64,000 nucleotides of DNA from Piper betle (GCA_033002965.1 JAURVB010013598.1:45852-109851), one strand, 5' to 3'. Numbered from the stretch's first letter, positions 34,315-45,885 are shown. Made by a program: numbers and translations. Notes: a model not told the origin generated them from the letters alone.

Positions 34315-36460
34315 ATGGCCGACCACTTGAGCGACATCGTCCTTCGCCTGCTACGGGACCGGGGGCCGCTGAGCTTCTACAACCGGGAGTCCACATTCCA
34401 AGCTCTCAAAAGTTCTCTCGACGATTCCCCTCCCGACCCCTCGCGCATCGCCGCATCGAAACGACTACTCCTCCAACCTCCCTACACTCCCTCCACCCGT
34501 CTCTTGTCCCCCGACCAAGCCATCCAACAAGCTCTCACCATCGCCGACCACCGCATCCAAAGCTGCTTCCTCAGCCCTCAAGCTCACCTCTTCTCCAAAG
34601 TCATCGACCACTACTCCCTCCCTCCTCATCTTGGTTTCTCTGCTAAACGAGACTTGCTTGAGCTGCTCCTACTTGCGCCTCCTCCTCCTCCTTCTTCTTC
34701 GACCTTGATACTGCAGGCTGATAAGCTCTTTGCGAAGATCATTGACGATGCCTGCAAAAAAGTAGTCGCCAGCTCTACTTCTGACTGCTTGGAAGAGCTG
34801 GTTGTGTCGGCCATCATCAATGCTACTTCCGATGATGACATGATCAGAGCTGCACTCGTCCAGCACCTGCTTCTATCCACTGCACCGAGGCCACTGGAGA
34901 GGGAGCGCCTTGATGTCATACAAGCAAGAGTTCGCCGGCGCCATCTTGGAGCTGGCGGAGGGCTATCCTTCTACCGAGGCGGCGGGGGCAGCTCTCGCTG
35001 CCGCTGCAGACCGGTGGCCCGGCGGCGGCGACCGCACCAGAGATGAGGTGAAAAGGTTTGTGAGCTTGGGTCGAGAAGCGATCCCTTCAATGAAGAGGGA
35101 CCGGCTCGATGAGGTCGTCAAGAGTGCAATCAACAGGGTGAGTGAAGGAAGAGACAAATTGTGCCCTCTCAAAGACGCCATGAACGTTCTCTCCCAAATG
35201 CCTCCCGACTCTTCCACGGCCGAGATCATCGTCCACCGACTTGTTGTTCACAGTAAGCCCCTTCCTACCGAGCAGTACAGTTCTTTGATGAGATCGTGTA
35301 TGAATCACCTGATCGATCTCTCCGCAAATCAGGCGTCGGACAGAAGCATCGACGTTGAAGAATTCGCTTGCTTCTTTTCTCCCGACGTGATTCTCATGAT
35401 GGGCATGACCTTCCAAGATAATCATACTATTGAAGAAAATATTGGAGGGTCTTCTTCTTCTCAAGCCCACGGAGCGATCCATGATCGGCTGGAGATGAAT
35501 TATCAAGCACCATATCCAGAAATGGAAGCCAAAATAGACAAAGTGTTAAGAGATGCGCTTATGGATGCAGTGGATAGGTTAAAGAGTTCGAACTGCAATG
35601 GAAGAGTCGCCCAACAATGATATCTTGGAAGCTATCATTTATGCCTTCCGGGACGCCATGGAATTGGCACCATCGCTGAACAGAGATCTTCTCAAGCAAG
35701 TTCTGATTAACAGCAAGGAACCGCCCCCAGAGTCCTTGGTGGACCAAGCATTCATGAGAATCGTTTTCTCTGCAATGGACAGCATAAACAGATCATCAGG
35801 GTATTGCAGAAAGGATATAGTGGATTATTTGTTGGATGCCATTGAAGATCAAATAAAGTCTTCCATCATGAAGCAGGCGCTGGTCGAACGGTTGGTATTC
35901 TCATGCAGGCCTCCCCCGGCGGAGCTCTCAGGTGGCCATGTTCTGGGTACTTCGATTGCTGCCGGGGTGAGGCAGCTCGCTGAGGAGCTCTCAGTGGAGC
36001 GGCCATTGGAAGCAATGGCTGGTGCCATTCGCCGGTTGCCATTTGCTCCCCTATGGTGAAGAAGATCCTCTTGCTCATCGTCTCAAATGTTGAGGACCCC
36101 CATGAAGAGGAGGAAGATGAGGAGAAAGAGGATGAGGCCTTGATGTCTATGCTGCTGCATTGGATGCCTGATTGGGAGGAGAAAGAGGATAAGGGTTGAG
36201 CTTGATGTCTATGCCGCTGCATGGGATGCCTGATCATGGGATGCCTGAATGGGAGGAGAAAGAGGAGGGCTTGAGCTTGATGACGTCTATGCCGCTGCAT
36301 GGGATGCCTGATTGGGAGGAGAAAAAGAAGCGGCGGATTAGGTTGTCTATGCCGCAGCATGGGAAGCCTGATTGGGAGGAAAGTGAGCGATCGTCATGCC
36401 TTGGTCCTCCTGCCAGGTTTATCGGCGAAACAAAAGTTCAAAGTTGTCAAACCCAAGTGA
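34315..36460 (+). pseudogene. Unrecognised helical-repeat protein, copy A, five single-base indels
   Basis: Copy A of the tandem family described under copy B. The ATG at 34315 opens MADHLSDIVLRLL. Relative to copy B the frame is broken by one extra base at about 34914-34919, one extra T at 35594, one missing C in the run at 36048-36051, one missing A at about 36194 and one extra A at about 36421. The net change is +1, and after correction the length equals copy B. From about 35040 to the stop I see no substitution against copy B, only these indels. The first 240 codons resemble copy C more (SFYNRESTFQALKSS, ADHRIQSCFLSPQAHLFSKV). It is either a very young pseudogene or a working gene with consensus errors. 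The C-terminal HGMPDWEE repeats are present at about 36130-36378. Confidence 0.75.
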
Positions 36461-37300
36461 TAATTAAACATGAATTCTAGGACTTAGCTTCCTCTAGCTG
36501 TGAATGCATTTTAACTATTGATTTCGTTTAGCTTGAAAAAAAATCCAATAGCATGAAAATTGATGAGTCAAAGTAATATGTTCAATTTCAAATCTCAATT
36601 TGCAGAAGTTCCCCCGAGAAACAAAACAGAAGTAGCTTTTAATGAAGTTAAAAACATAAGTACCAACTTGACTGGAAAAAAATTTCTCATGAGAACATGG
36701 ACATTAGCTATGATATATAAACTTATTGAATATCCATCCTGCTCCATAAGTGATGGATGCCAATGCGTACTAGTTCTATGCTATATTTTGTTCAAAGTTC
36801 GATTCTCAGTTTTCCGTGAACTTGGAACGAGTCAATTTCTTTGAACTAAAAAATTCTCATGGCTTGTATTTTAGCAGAAATTGAAATAAAAATGTACAAG
36901 GCCATGTAATATTTGTCCAGACTTATTATTATTTCTGCTCTCATGATTCAAAGAAATTGCGTCGAACAAAAAATTGAACAGAAGGATTTGTTGAGAGAGA
37001 TCTTAAAAGTTCAATTTTCTTCATGAGCGAGCTTGCTAACATACTCCACTAACTGTGTTGGCTAAGTGTATGCCAAAAAGTTGCCTTATAAAAATATAAA
37101 AAATAAAACCTAGCGATCTTTAACTTTTTTTAAAAGATCTTTACCATTATATTGTGTACCTCAATGATAATGGGCCTACATGCTAAAAAAATGATAATGG
37201 GCCAAAACCTAACAGGCTTTCTCACGGCACCGCCACTTTCAAGTTTCCCCGTGGGTAAAGAACGACAACAAAATTATATCATTATATCATATAAAAAGAC
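36461..37300. repeat. 3' flank of copy A, shared with copies B, D and C
   Basis: The sequence after the stop (ACATGAATTCTAGGA, GATTTCGTTTAGCTTGAAAA, GATGAGTCAAAGTAATATG) recurs after copies B (44659-45480), D (41350-42015) and C (63418-63670). A and B are nearly identical here; D and C are more diverged. Part may be 3' untranslated region. Confidence 0.75.
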
Positions 37301-37689
37301 TAAAAGATCCCATTGAACTTGTTTGGTCAATAAACTGGCTGCTTATAATTCTCTCTTCTTTGTTAATCACACCGTGAACTTTATATTTATAAATTCTGAA
37401 AGTATTTAAATAAAATTAAGCTTAGATTTCTCGTGAGTACAATTAACATTTTATTTATATTTTAAATACATAATTTCATCATAATCGAACAGATTTTCAT
37501 TAATATTATTGATTGTAAATTACTCTTTAAATATAAATTTTAGTCCTGATTAAAATTATAAGGAAGTCCTTTTCTCCGAAAATGGCCCCTCCTTTTACCA
37601 TGAATATCAAGTTGCGTCCCCACCTCAAGGTGCAACAACACATTCTTAACACCCACGTTTATAGCATACTGTATAACCTTGTTGAACCT

Positions 37690-38580
37690 GAGAATATCAT
37701 GCTTCATTATCTGAAATGGCTGTCGGCTTCATCCATAAATCTCGAGTAGCTTCTCCAACACATGCTTGACGCAAGCATTCATAACTTGCTAAATAGACCA
37801 ACATTGTTGTTGAGGCCAACAAAACCATGCTTCATTCTTCAGAAAAATATGCCAAATTTACACTATTATCGGTAACATTCGGGTCCACTTCACTATCCAC
37901 ATCCAAAATGTATGAATATTTTGCCTTGCCATTGCTGAAGCTAAATTTCATCTCCTGGTCAACCAAAGAGGCAAGATCATTTCTCCCTGCAGCTCTATGG
38001 GCATCAATAATTGCCATAAACAGTGACTCATTCAGCTCGATCTCCCCAAACTTTAACTAGCTGTATATTCGCTTCACACCTTCTGTCATTCCTGCTCTTC
38101 CATAACATACAACTAGACAAAAGTAAGTCACAACATCAGGAACTCCCCATCATCTTGCATCCGCATATACACCCGTAGAGCCTTGTCTACCTCATTTGCA
38201 GCCCCATACGCATAAATAGTAGCATTATAGGCATAGGTATCAAGACCTACTTGAGCCTTTTACAAAGGTTCGGAAAGATTCAAAGAGCAAAATTATATCC
38301 TGAGTCTCTTTCCATAAACCAACCTTGCTGTAAGCCTTGATAAGGGTGGTCAGAGTTATCTCGTTAGCTACGATATTTGATTCTTCCATTTTCCGAAAGT
38401 AGCGAAAGCCTTCGTCTACCCTGCCAGCTTCAGCAAATGCATTTACCAAAGAACCATAAACAATTTCATTCGGCTCAACTCCCACCCTGATCATTTCCTC
38501 ATAAACATCTACTGCCTCACTAAATTGACCAGAACGAGAATAACATGTGGTTACAGCTGAAAAAGTGGAACAATGAGGTC
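37690..38580 (-). pseudogene. Duplicated 3' remnant of the At1g73710-like PPR gene
   Basis: On the minus strand, 38494-38280 reads MIRVGVEPNEIVYGSLVNAF and EITLTTLIKAYSKVGLWKET, and 38017-37832 reads ASLVDQEMKFSFSNGKAKYS. Both match the pseudogene at 46238-49308, but about 500 bases present there are missing here around 38260. The remnant stops at about 38580, before the rest of the gene. It travels with copy A just as the larger PPR locus lies beside copy B, showing that the duplicated block included both. Confidence 0.8.
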
Positions 38581-38589
38581 GAAATCAAA

Positions 38590-41100
38590 CCAATATAGTA
38601 ATTAAAAAAATATTATCGTAATTAAACAATTCAATATGTTTTTTTCATAAAAAAACCACAGTATTTCAATGTGTATTATCTGTGTTGACTGTGGAAAAAA
38701 TATAATTAATATTAATACACATTATTTTTTGTTAATATCTTCAATTCAATTTGTTACAGTAATGACGAGAGCAACAAACATCATGCCCGGGACACGTGAA
38801 GCACGTGGAAAAGTTATCTACCTATTTCTTTTATCATATCGCGTAAATAGACATTTGAATTTTTCTAAAGAAGTTGGCATCAGCTATATTGGTGCATTCT
38901 TTAAATCACTTAAAATTTTTATTCTATCTCCACTGATTTTTTATACATAATCAAATCGTGGGTTAGTTTTTTTTTTAAGTATGTAATTGGACTGACTCAA
39001 TTGGAAACTAAGATTAACAATTTAACTGGGTTAGAATTTTGGACCACCTAAAAGGCTTATAGGGTCATGCCCTTTACAGTAACGTTGAGGGTAAGTTATG
39101 GAGGACATTATATAGAACAGGTCTTATGCTAGATTGAAAATGCTACAAATTTTAGAATAGTTTTCTTGAAGAATTGCAATTTTAAACAACCCCGGTGTTA
39201 GAATAAATTATAGTTATTTGTGATATAAATATGAGATGTACAATTTTTTTTAAAAAAATTCCCTATATTTTATATTTTTTATAAAAGAATTTACTGCGGT
39301 GAAATTTCCACAAAAGATTACTTTCAGTCTCACTTGCATCTCACTACAAAATATTCTAAGACTAGATAATATTTTTAGTGCAAGATTAATATTTTTGTCA
39401 AAAATTGACACACACACATATATATATATATATATCATAATAAATTTTCAATTTTTTTCGTGTGAACCATATTAAGCATTTGATGAACGAAAATTTGGTC
39501 GTGTTCATGCCTTTATCTTCTTCGGTTAAATTTATTTATTTTGCCTTAAGAGTAGGTATTAACTTCAGATTGCTCCCTCGGAAAGAATCCCCTGTTGGAA
39601 TAGTTCGTGCGGACTAGTGCATTGCGTCTGCTTTCCCTGTTGGAAAGAATCCCCACAAGTAGCCACTTCCTTGACATCTCCATAAACATTAATTTTCTTT
39701 GGCCAGCTTTTCATTAGACTGCTGGAAATTTCAGGACGAAGATAAGACATGGCGGTTGTTGATTGCCTTTCACTTGGAGAGTAAAATTCGTTTTTGCCTT
39801 CTATGTGATTAGAAGGTTGGGGGTACAAAATGGCGGCGCAACTGGGAGAAGGGGAGAGTTCTCCGCGGCTGGAGAGTATGATTCGCCGAAGATGCTAATG
39901 TTGAAATGACATACATAAAATATCAGTCATCCATGTTGAACCGAAATCAGATTTCGATGCGGCCACCAATCAAATCCCGTGGCGTTCTGGGCGAAGTTTT
40001 GCAAAAAAAATTTTAAAAATCCAAAATTATTAAAATATCACAAAGTTATATTAAAAAGGGTTAATTCTATAAAACCTGATTGATGGCCAGAGCCAGCCAC
40101 CAAAATCTCCTCCCACCCGGTGAAATTTCGGTTCATCCATACTATAATATATGTGCGGGAGTTACTTCTTGCTTGTATTTTGATATACATAAAGGCTAGC
40201 TAACAGAGAGGCAGCGTGGAAGAGATCATCAATTTGCCAGTCTGTTAAGATGGGTACCACAAAAATGGACGGCTACACTTCTACATTCGTTTGCAAGGTT
40301 GAGATACATAGTATAATAGGACATGAATATAAAAAGTGACAGTCAAACCATTTAGAAATTGCTTGTGTGTCCTAAAGAAAATTAATTACCATAGGTTCCC
40401 ACTGCAATGTTTCGTTCAGATTGTTTCAGTCGTTCACCAGTGAAGCTTCCTAAATAGATCAAAGAAATGAAAATCAGACAACTTCACACGTAAAAAAGAC
40501 AGATGAAGTAGAAGCAAAACGCCAATAATACTGCTAAACTGACCTCTCCGCCGGAAGTACAGCCATTGACATGCATATATATTAACTGCCAGTATGACAA
40601 AGTATTTCTTGAGCAATTCCCGCAAATCACTTCAGTTCTCTGGACATCATATGGCCATAATGCTTAACCCTTATTATTTGAGGGAAGAAAGAAAAGGACA
40701 ACCAATCCTTTTTATCACATCATTGAACAATATCTCATTCATTTGATTCAGACAAACAATCAATGAATGAAAACACTGACTCCTATCTGAGGCTGAGCAA
40801 GTCATTTTCAAACCATCAAATTTCAATCAAGGTACACTTTTACGTCAATCCGATTGTCTATAAGGGATTGAACAACCGCTCTTATTTTACCTTCAAACTT
40901 GTCTCGTTCTCTCGGACTATAAGATGCCAGTATAAACATCCGCCAAAATCCGACCAACTGCCAAGCATGCAGGTATTTCTGCTCGAGATTTAAGCATAGC
41001 TTAAATGTCTTTAGAGTTTGTGCCTGCTACAGCATCTTGCTTGCTTGTTTCCCTGTGAGTCAGGGATGTTGACAAAACGTTTGGAGATGAATACATCAAG
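38590..41100. other. Intergenic, no gene supported
   Basis: AT-rich, with a (CA)n(TA)n at about 39411-39436. A minus-strand 87-codon frame at 39565-39828 includes a small internal duplication (CCTGTTGGAA at about 39591 and 39634) but no known domain. A 45-base stretch at about 39766-39810 recurs at 42013-42055. Confidence 0.4.
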
Positions 41101-41261
41101 TGTAAAAGGCTCCATATGAGCTATTGTTCTCTTCTTGAAAGAGATGTGCTTATGAGGGTTCTTCAATTTCTTCGCCTTCTCGTAAGTGTAGGACGACTGT
41201 TATCATCATCCAAGAAATCCTCAACCACAAAGAAGCCTCTTGGAGCAGATACAACCTTAAA

Positions 41262-41349
41262 TGAACAAGAAAGTGAGCGATTGTCATGCCTTGGTCCTCC
41301 TGCTAGGTTTATGGTGAAACAAAAGTTCAAAGTTGTCAAACCCAAATGA
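41262..41349 (+). pseudogene. Copy D: 3'-terminal fragment of the tandem family
   Basis: The frame reads ESERLSCLGPPARFMVKQKF and ends VVKPK plus TGA, the conserved C-terminal 27 residues of the family. It is followed by the family's 3' flank to about 42015. Nothing of the upstream coding sequence remains, so this is a truncated fourth copy between A and B. Its MVKQKF wording is closer to copy C than to copy B. Confidence 0.85.
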
Positions 41350-42230
41350 TAATTAAACATGAATTCTAGGAGTTATCTTCCTCTAGCTGTGAATGCATTT
41401 TAACTATCGATTTCGTTTAGCTTGAAAAAAAAACCCAATAGCATGAAAATTGATGAGTCAAAGTAATATGTTAAATTTCAAATCTCGATTATATAGAGTT
41501 TTGTTCGATGTCTTACTCCATTTGCAGAAGTTCCCCCGAAAAAAAAAAAGAAAGTAGTTTTTTAAGATGTTAAAAACATAAGTACCAACTTGACTGGAAA
41601 AAATTTCTTATGGGAACATGGACATTAGCTATGATATATTTTGTTTAAAGTTGGACTCTCATTTTTCCGTGAACTTGGAACCGAGTCAATTTCTTTCAAC
41701 TAAAAATTTCTCATGGCTTGTATTTTAGCAGAAATTGAAATAAAAATAAACAAGGCCATGTAATTTTTGTCCAAACTTATTATTATTTCTGCTCTCATGA
41801 TTCAAAGAAATAGCGTCGAACAAAAAATTGAACAGAAGGATTTGTTGCGAAAGATCTTAAAAGTTCAATTTTCTTCATGAGCGAGCTTGCTGACATACAT
41901 ACTCCACTAACTGTGTTGGGTGAGTGAATGCCAAAGAGTTGCCTTATAAAAATAAAAAAATTAAACATAGCTATCTTAAGTTTTTTTTACGATCTTTACC
42001 ATTATATTGTGTTCACTTGGAGAATAAGATTCATTTTTGCCTTCTAAGTGATTAAAGCAATCAGTCTACCCGTGGGGCAGTGCAACTTCAAATCCCATAC
42101 CTTCTACCAAAGAATCAAGCCGCCGGTGTTGAATGTGAATATTCATCTTCGCAGTGGATACCACGTTCAGCGGCTTGGTGAATGCTCTAACACCTGGAAA
42201 GGCAAGTCGAATGAGGGCAAGACAGCGAAG

Positions 42231-42295
42231 CACCGGTGATCTTGAATGGATGTGCATCTTGGATTTGACCATGTCTTGGTCCCGGCAGCTAGTTC
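42231..42295 (+). promoter_or_regulatory. Conserved upstream motif of copy B, partly duplicated
   Basis: GGTGATCTTGAATGGATGTG and GGATTTGACCATGTCTTGGTCCCGG-type words end 219 bases before the ATG of copy B. A second, shorter version of the GATTTGACCATG..TTGGTCCCGG half follows at about 42311-42341. It matches the motifs upstream of copies A and C. Confidence 0.5.
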
Positions 42296-42513
42296 CTGTT
42301 ATTTTCTGATGTGTGTTGGATTTGACCATGTGTTGGTCCCGGGGGGGGATGGGGGTCAATGATAATAGTAATAACACGACAAAGAGAGAAAATTATTGTT
42401 ATACCTGTTATTGTATTTCAGAAACGTGGTGATAAGTCTGCCTAGTTCCTTCCATCTTCCCCGTTCCTCTTCTCTCCCAAACCAACTCACATCACACCCG
42501 AAGAGAAGAGATC

Positions 42514-44658
42514 ATGGCCGACCACTTGAGCGACATCGTCCTTCGCCTGCTACGGGACCGGGAGCCGCCGAGCTCCTACTACCGGGAGTCCCCATTCCAA
42601 GCTCTCAAAAGTTCTCTCGACGATTCCCCTCCCGACCCCTCGCGCATCGCCGCATCGAAACGACGACTCCTCCAACCTTCCTACACTCCCTCCACCCGTC
42701 TCTTCTCCCCCGACCAAGCCATCCAACAAGCTCTCGCCCTCGCCGACCACCGCATCCGAACCTGCTTCCCCCGCCCCCAAGCTCACCTCTTCTCCGAAGT
42801 CATCCACCACCGCTCCCTCCCTCCTCATCTTGGTTTCTCTGCTAAACGATACCTGCTTGAGTTGCTCCTACGTGCGCCTCCTCCTCCTCCTTCTTCTTCG
42901 ACCTTGACACTGCAGGCTGATAAGCTCTTTGCGAAGATCATTGACGATGCCTGCAAAAAAGTAGTCGCCAGCTCTACTTCTGACTGCTTGGAAGAGCTGG
43001 TTGTGTCGGCCATCATCAATGCTACTTCGGATGATGACATGATCAGAGCTGCACTCGTCCAGCGCCTGCTTCTATCCACTGCACCGACGCCACTGGGGAG
43101 GGAGTGCCTTGATGCCTACAAGCAAGAGTTCACCAGCGCCATCTTGGAGCTGGCGGAGGGCTATCCTTCTGCGGAGGCGGCGGGGGCAGCTCTCGCTGCC
43201 GCGGCAGACCGATGGCCCGGCGGCGGCGCACACACCAGAGATGAGGTGAAAAGGTTTGTGAGCTTGGGTCGAGAAGCGATCCCTTCAATGAAGAGGGACC
43301 GGCTCGATGAGGTCGTCAAGAGTGCAATCAACAGGGTGAGTGAAGGAAGAGACAAATTGTGCCCTCTCAAAGACGCCATGAACGTTCTCTCCCAAATGCC
43401 TCCCGACTCTTCCACGGCCGAGATCATCGTCCACCGACTTGTTGTTCACAGTAAGCCCCTTCCTACCGAGCAGTACAGTTCTTTGATGAGATCGTGTATG
43501 AATCACCTGATCGATCTCTCCGCAAATCAGGCGTCGGACAGAAGCATCGACGTTGAAGAATTCGCTTGCTTCTTTTCTCCCGACGTGATTCTCATGATGG
43601 GCATGACCTTCCAAGATAATCATACTATTGAAGAAAATATTGGAGGGTCTTCTTCTTCTCAAGCCCACGGAGCGATCCATGATCGGCTGGAGATGAATTA
43701 TCAAGCACCATATCCAGAAATGGAAGCCAAAATAGACAAAGTGTTAAGAGATGCGCTTATGGATGCAGTGGATAGGTTAAAGAGTTCGAACGCAATGGAA
43801 GAGTCGCCCAACAATGATATCTTGGAAGCTATCATTTATGCCTTCCGGGACGCCATGGAATTGGCACCATCGCTGAACAGAGATCTTCTCAAGCAAGTTC
43901 TGATTAACAGCAAGGAACCGCCCCCAGAGTCCTTGGTGGACCAAGCATTCATGAGAATCGTTTTCTCTGCAATGGACAGCATAAACAGATCATCAGGGTA
44001 TTGCAGAAAGGATATAGTGGATTATTTGTTGGATGCCATTGAAGATCAAATAAAGTCTTCCATCATGAAGCAGGCGCTGGTCGAACGGTTGGTATTCTCA
44101 TGCAGGCCTCCCCCGGCGGAGCTCTCAGGTGGCCATGTTCTGGGTACTTCGATTGCTGCCGGGGTGAGGCAGCTCGCTGAGGAGCTCTCAGTGGAGCGGC
44201 CATTGGAAGCAATGGCTGGTGCCATTCGCCGGTTGCCATTTGCTCCCCCTATGGTGAAGAAGATCCTCTTGCTCATCGTCTCAAATGTTGAGGACCCCCA
44301 TGAAGAGGAGGAAGATGAGGAGAAAGAGGATGAGGCCTTGATGTCTATGCTGCTGCATTGGATGCCTGATTGGGAGGAGAAAGAGGATAAGGGATTGAGC
44401 TTGATGTCTATGCCGCTGCATGGGATGCCTGATCATGGGATGCCTGAATGGGAGGAGAAAGAGGAGGGCTTGAGCTTGATGACGTCTATGCCGCTGCATG
44501 GGATGCCTGATTGGGAGGAGAAAAAGAAGCGGCGGATTAGGTTGTCTATGCCGCAGCATGGGAAGCCTGATTGGGAGGAAAGTGAGCGATCGTCATGCCT
44601 TGGTCCTCCTGCCAGGTTTTCGGCGAAACAAAAGTTCAAAGTTGTCAAACCCAAGTGA
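42514..44658 (+). CDS. Unrecognised helical-repeat protein, copy B, intact 714-codon frame
   Basis: The only intact member of the tandem family: one exon, MADHLSDIVLRLL to KQKFKVVKPK. I do not recognise the family. The protein looks alpha-helical and internally repetitive. A motif like ALVxRLLxSxxPxPxE followed by an amphipathic helix recurs at about residues 112-150 (LLELLLRAPPPPP), 180-213 (ALVQRLLLSTAPTP), 304-335 (IIVHRLVVHSKPLP), 457-491 (DLLKQVLINSKEPPP) and 521-555 (ALVERLVFSCRPPPAEL). This suggests an alpha-solenoid. Residues 597-607 are acidic; 608-690 hold four units around LMSMPLHGMPDWEE; the end is a conserved basic tail after CLGPP. No signal peptide or membrane segment is seen, so a soluble protein is likely. 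The leader is CT-rich and the ATG context matches in all copies. No function is proposed. Confidence 0.85.
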   Translation: MADHLSDIVLRLLRDREPPSSYYRESPFQALKSSLDDSPPDPSRIAASKRRLLQPSYTPSTRLFSPDQAIQQALALADHRIRTCFPRPQAHLFSEVIHHRSLPPHLGFSAKRYLLELLLRAPPPPPSSSTLTLQADKLFAKIIDDACKKVVASSTSDCLEELVVSAIINATSDDDMIRAALVQRLLLSTAPTPLGRECLDAYKQEFTSAILELAEGYPSAEAAGAALAAAADRWPGGGAHTRDEVKRFVSLGREAIPSMKRDRLDEVVKSAINRVSEGRDKLCPLKDAMNVLSQMPPDSSTAEIIVHRLVVHSKPLPTEQYSSLMRSCMNHLIDLSANQASDRSIDVEEFACFFSPDVILMMGMTFQDNHTIEENIGGSSSSQAHGAIHDRLEMNYQAPYPEMEAKIDKVLRDALMDAVDRLKSSNAMEESPNNDILEAIIYAFRDAMELAPSLNRDLLKQVLINSKEPPPESLVDQAFMRIVFSAMDSINRSSGYCRKDIVDYLLDAIEDQIKSSIMKQALVERLVFSCRPPPAELSGGHVLGTSIAAGVRQLAEELSVERPLEAMAGAIRRLPFAPPMVKKILLLIVSNVEDPHEEEEDEEKEDEALMSMLLHWMPDWEEKEDKGLSLMSMPLHGMPDHGMPEWEEKEEGLSLMTSMPLHGMPDWEEKKKRRIRLSMPQHGKPDWEESERSSCLGPPARFSAKQKFKVVKPK
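44338..44585 (+). repeat. In-frame minisatellite coding LMSMPLHGMPDWEE units in copy B
   Basis: Four imperfect units of roughly 60-66 bases, each with CTGCATGGGATGCCTGA and TGGGAGGAGAAA wording. The same block exists in copy A (about 36130-36378). In copy C the position is occupied by a Lys/Glu-rich segment instead. Confidence 0.85.
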
Positions 44659-45482
44659 TAATTAAACATGAATTCTAGGACTTAGCTTCCTCTAGCTGTG
44701 AATGCATTTTAACTATTGATTTCGTTTAGCTTGAAAAAAAATCCAATAGCATGAAAATTGATGAGTCAAAGTAATATGTTCAATTTCAAATCTCAATTTG
44801 CAGAAGTTCCCCCGAAAAAAAACAGAAGTAGCTTTTAATGAAGTTAAAAACATAAGTACCAACTTGACTGGAAAAAAATTTCTCATGAGAACATGGACAT
44901 TAGCTATGATATATAAACTTATTGAATATCCATCCTGCTCCATAAGTGATGGATGCCAATGCGTACTAGTTCTATGCTATATTTTGTTCAAAGTTCGATT
45001 CTCAGTTTTCCGTGAACCGAGTCAATTTCTTTGAACTAAAAAATTCTCATGGCTTGTATTTTAGCAGAAATTGAAATAAAAATGTACAAGGCCATGTAAT
45101 ATTTGTCCAGACTTATTATTATTTCTGCTCTCATGATTCAAAGAAATTGCGTCGAACAAAAAATTGAACAGAAGGATTTGTTAAGAGAGATCTTAAAAGT
45201 TCAATTTTCTTCATGAGCGAGCTTGCTACATACTCCACTAACTGTGTTGGCTAAGTGTATGCCAAAAAATTGCCTTATAAAAATATAAAAAATAAAACCT
45301 AGCGATCTTTAACTTTTTTAAAAGATCTTTACCATTATATTGTGTTCAATGATAATGGGCCTACATGCTAAAAAAATGATAATGGGCCAAAACCTAACAG
45401 GCTTTCTCACGGCACCGCCACTTTCAAGTTTCCCCGTGGGTAAAGAACGACAACAAAATTATATCATTATATCATATAAAAA
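44659..45482. repeat. 3' flank of copy B
   Basis: Nearly identical to the flank of copy A (36461-37300), with small indels and a few substitutions, such as GAACTTGGAACGAG in A against GAACCGAG in B. Confidence 0.75.
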
Positions 45483-45885
45483 GATGAGTCAAAGTAATAT
45501 GTTCAATTTCAAATCTCGATTTTATAGAGTTTTGTTCGATGTCTTACTCCATTTGCAGAAGTTCCACCGAAAGTAGCTTTCAATGAAGTTAAAAACGTAA
45601 GTACCAACTTGACTGGAAAAATTTCTTATGAGAACATGGACATCAGCTATGATATATAAACTTATTAAATATCCAATGGATGCCAATGCGTACTAGTTCT
45701 ATGCTATATTTTGTTCAAAGTTCGACTCTCAGTTATAACGAACTTATGGCTTCTGGAGTCAGCTTGACGGAAAAAAAACAAGTTTCCGTGAACTTGGAAC
45801 CGAGTCAATTTCTTTCAACTAAAAATTTCTCATGGCTTGTATTTTAGCAGGAATTGAAATAAAAATAAACAAGGCCATGTAAGAT
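45483..45885. repeat. Copy E: extra partial 3' flank nested after copy B
   Basis: GATGAGTCAAAGTAATATG begins a second, partial run of the family's 3' flank. It includes the GATGTCTTACTCCATTTGCAG segment that B's own flank lacks but D and C have. At its end the sequence rejoins the A-type flank at AGATCCCATTGAACTTG. It is absent from the corresponding place after copy A (about 37300). Confidence 0.75.

Noticed and set aside
34203..34646. 147-codon Pro/Ser/His-rich ORF overlapping the start of copy A (and its equivalent at 42396)
   Set aside because: It is a shifted frame over the conserved MADHLSDIV coding sequence; it ends early and is not conserved in copy C.
39565..39828. 87-codon minus-strand ORF with an internal duplication
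   Set aside because: No known domain and no flanking exons found; kept only as a note within the spacer.
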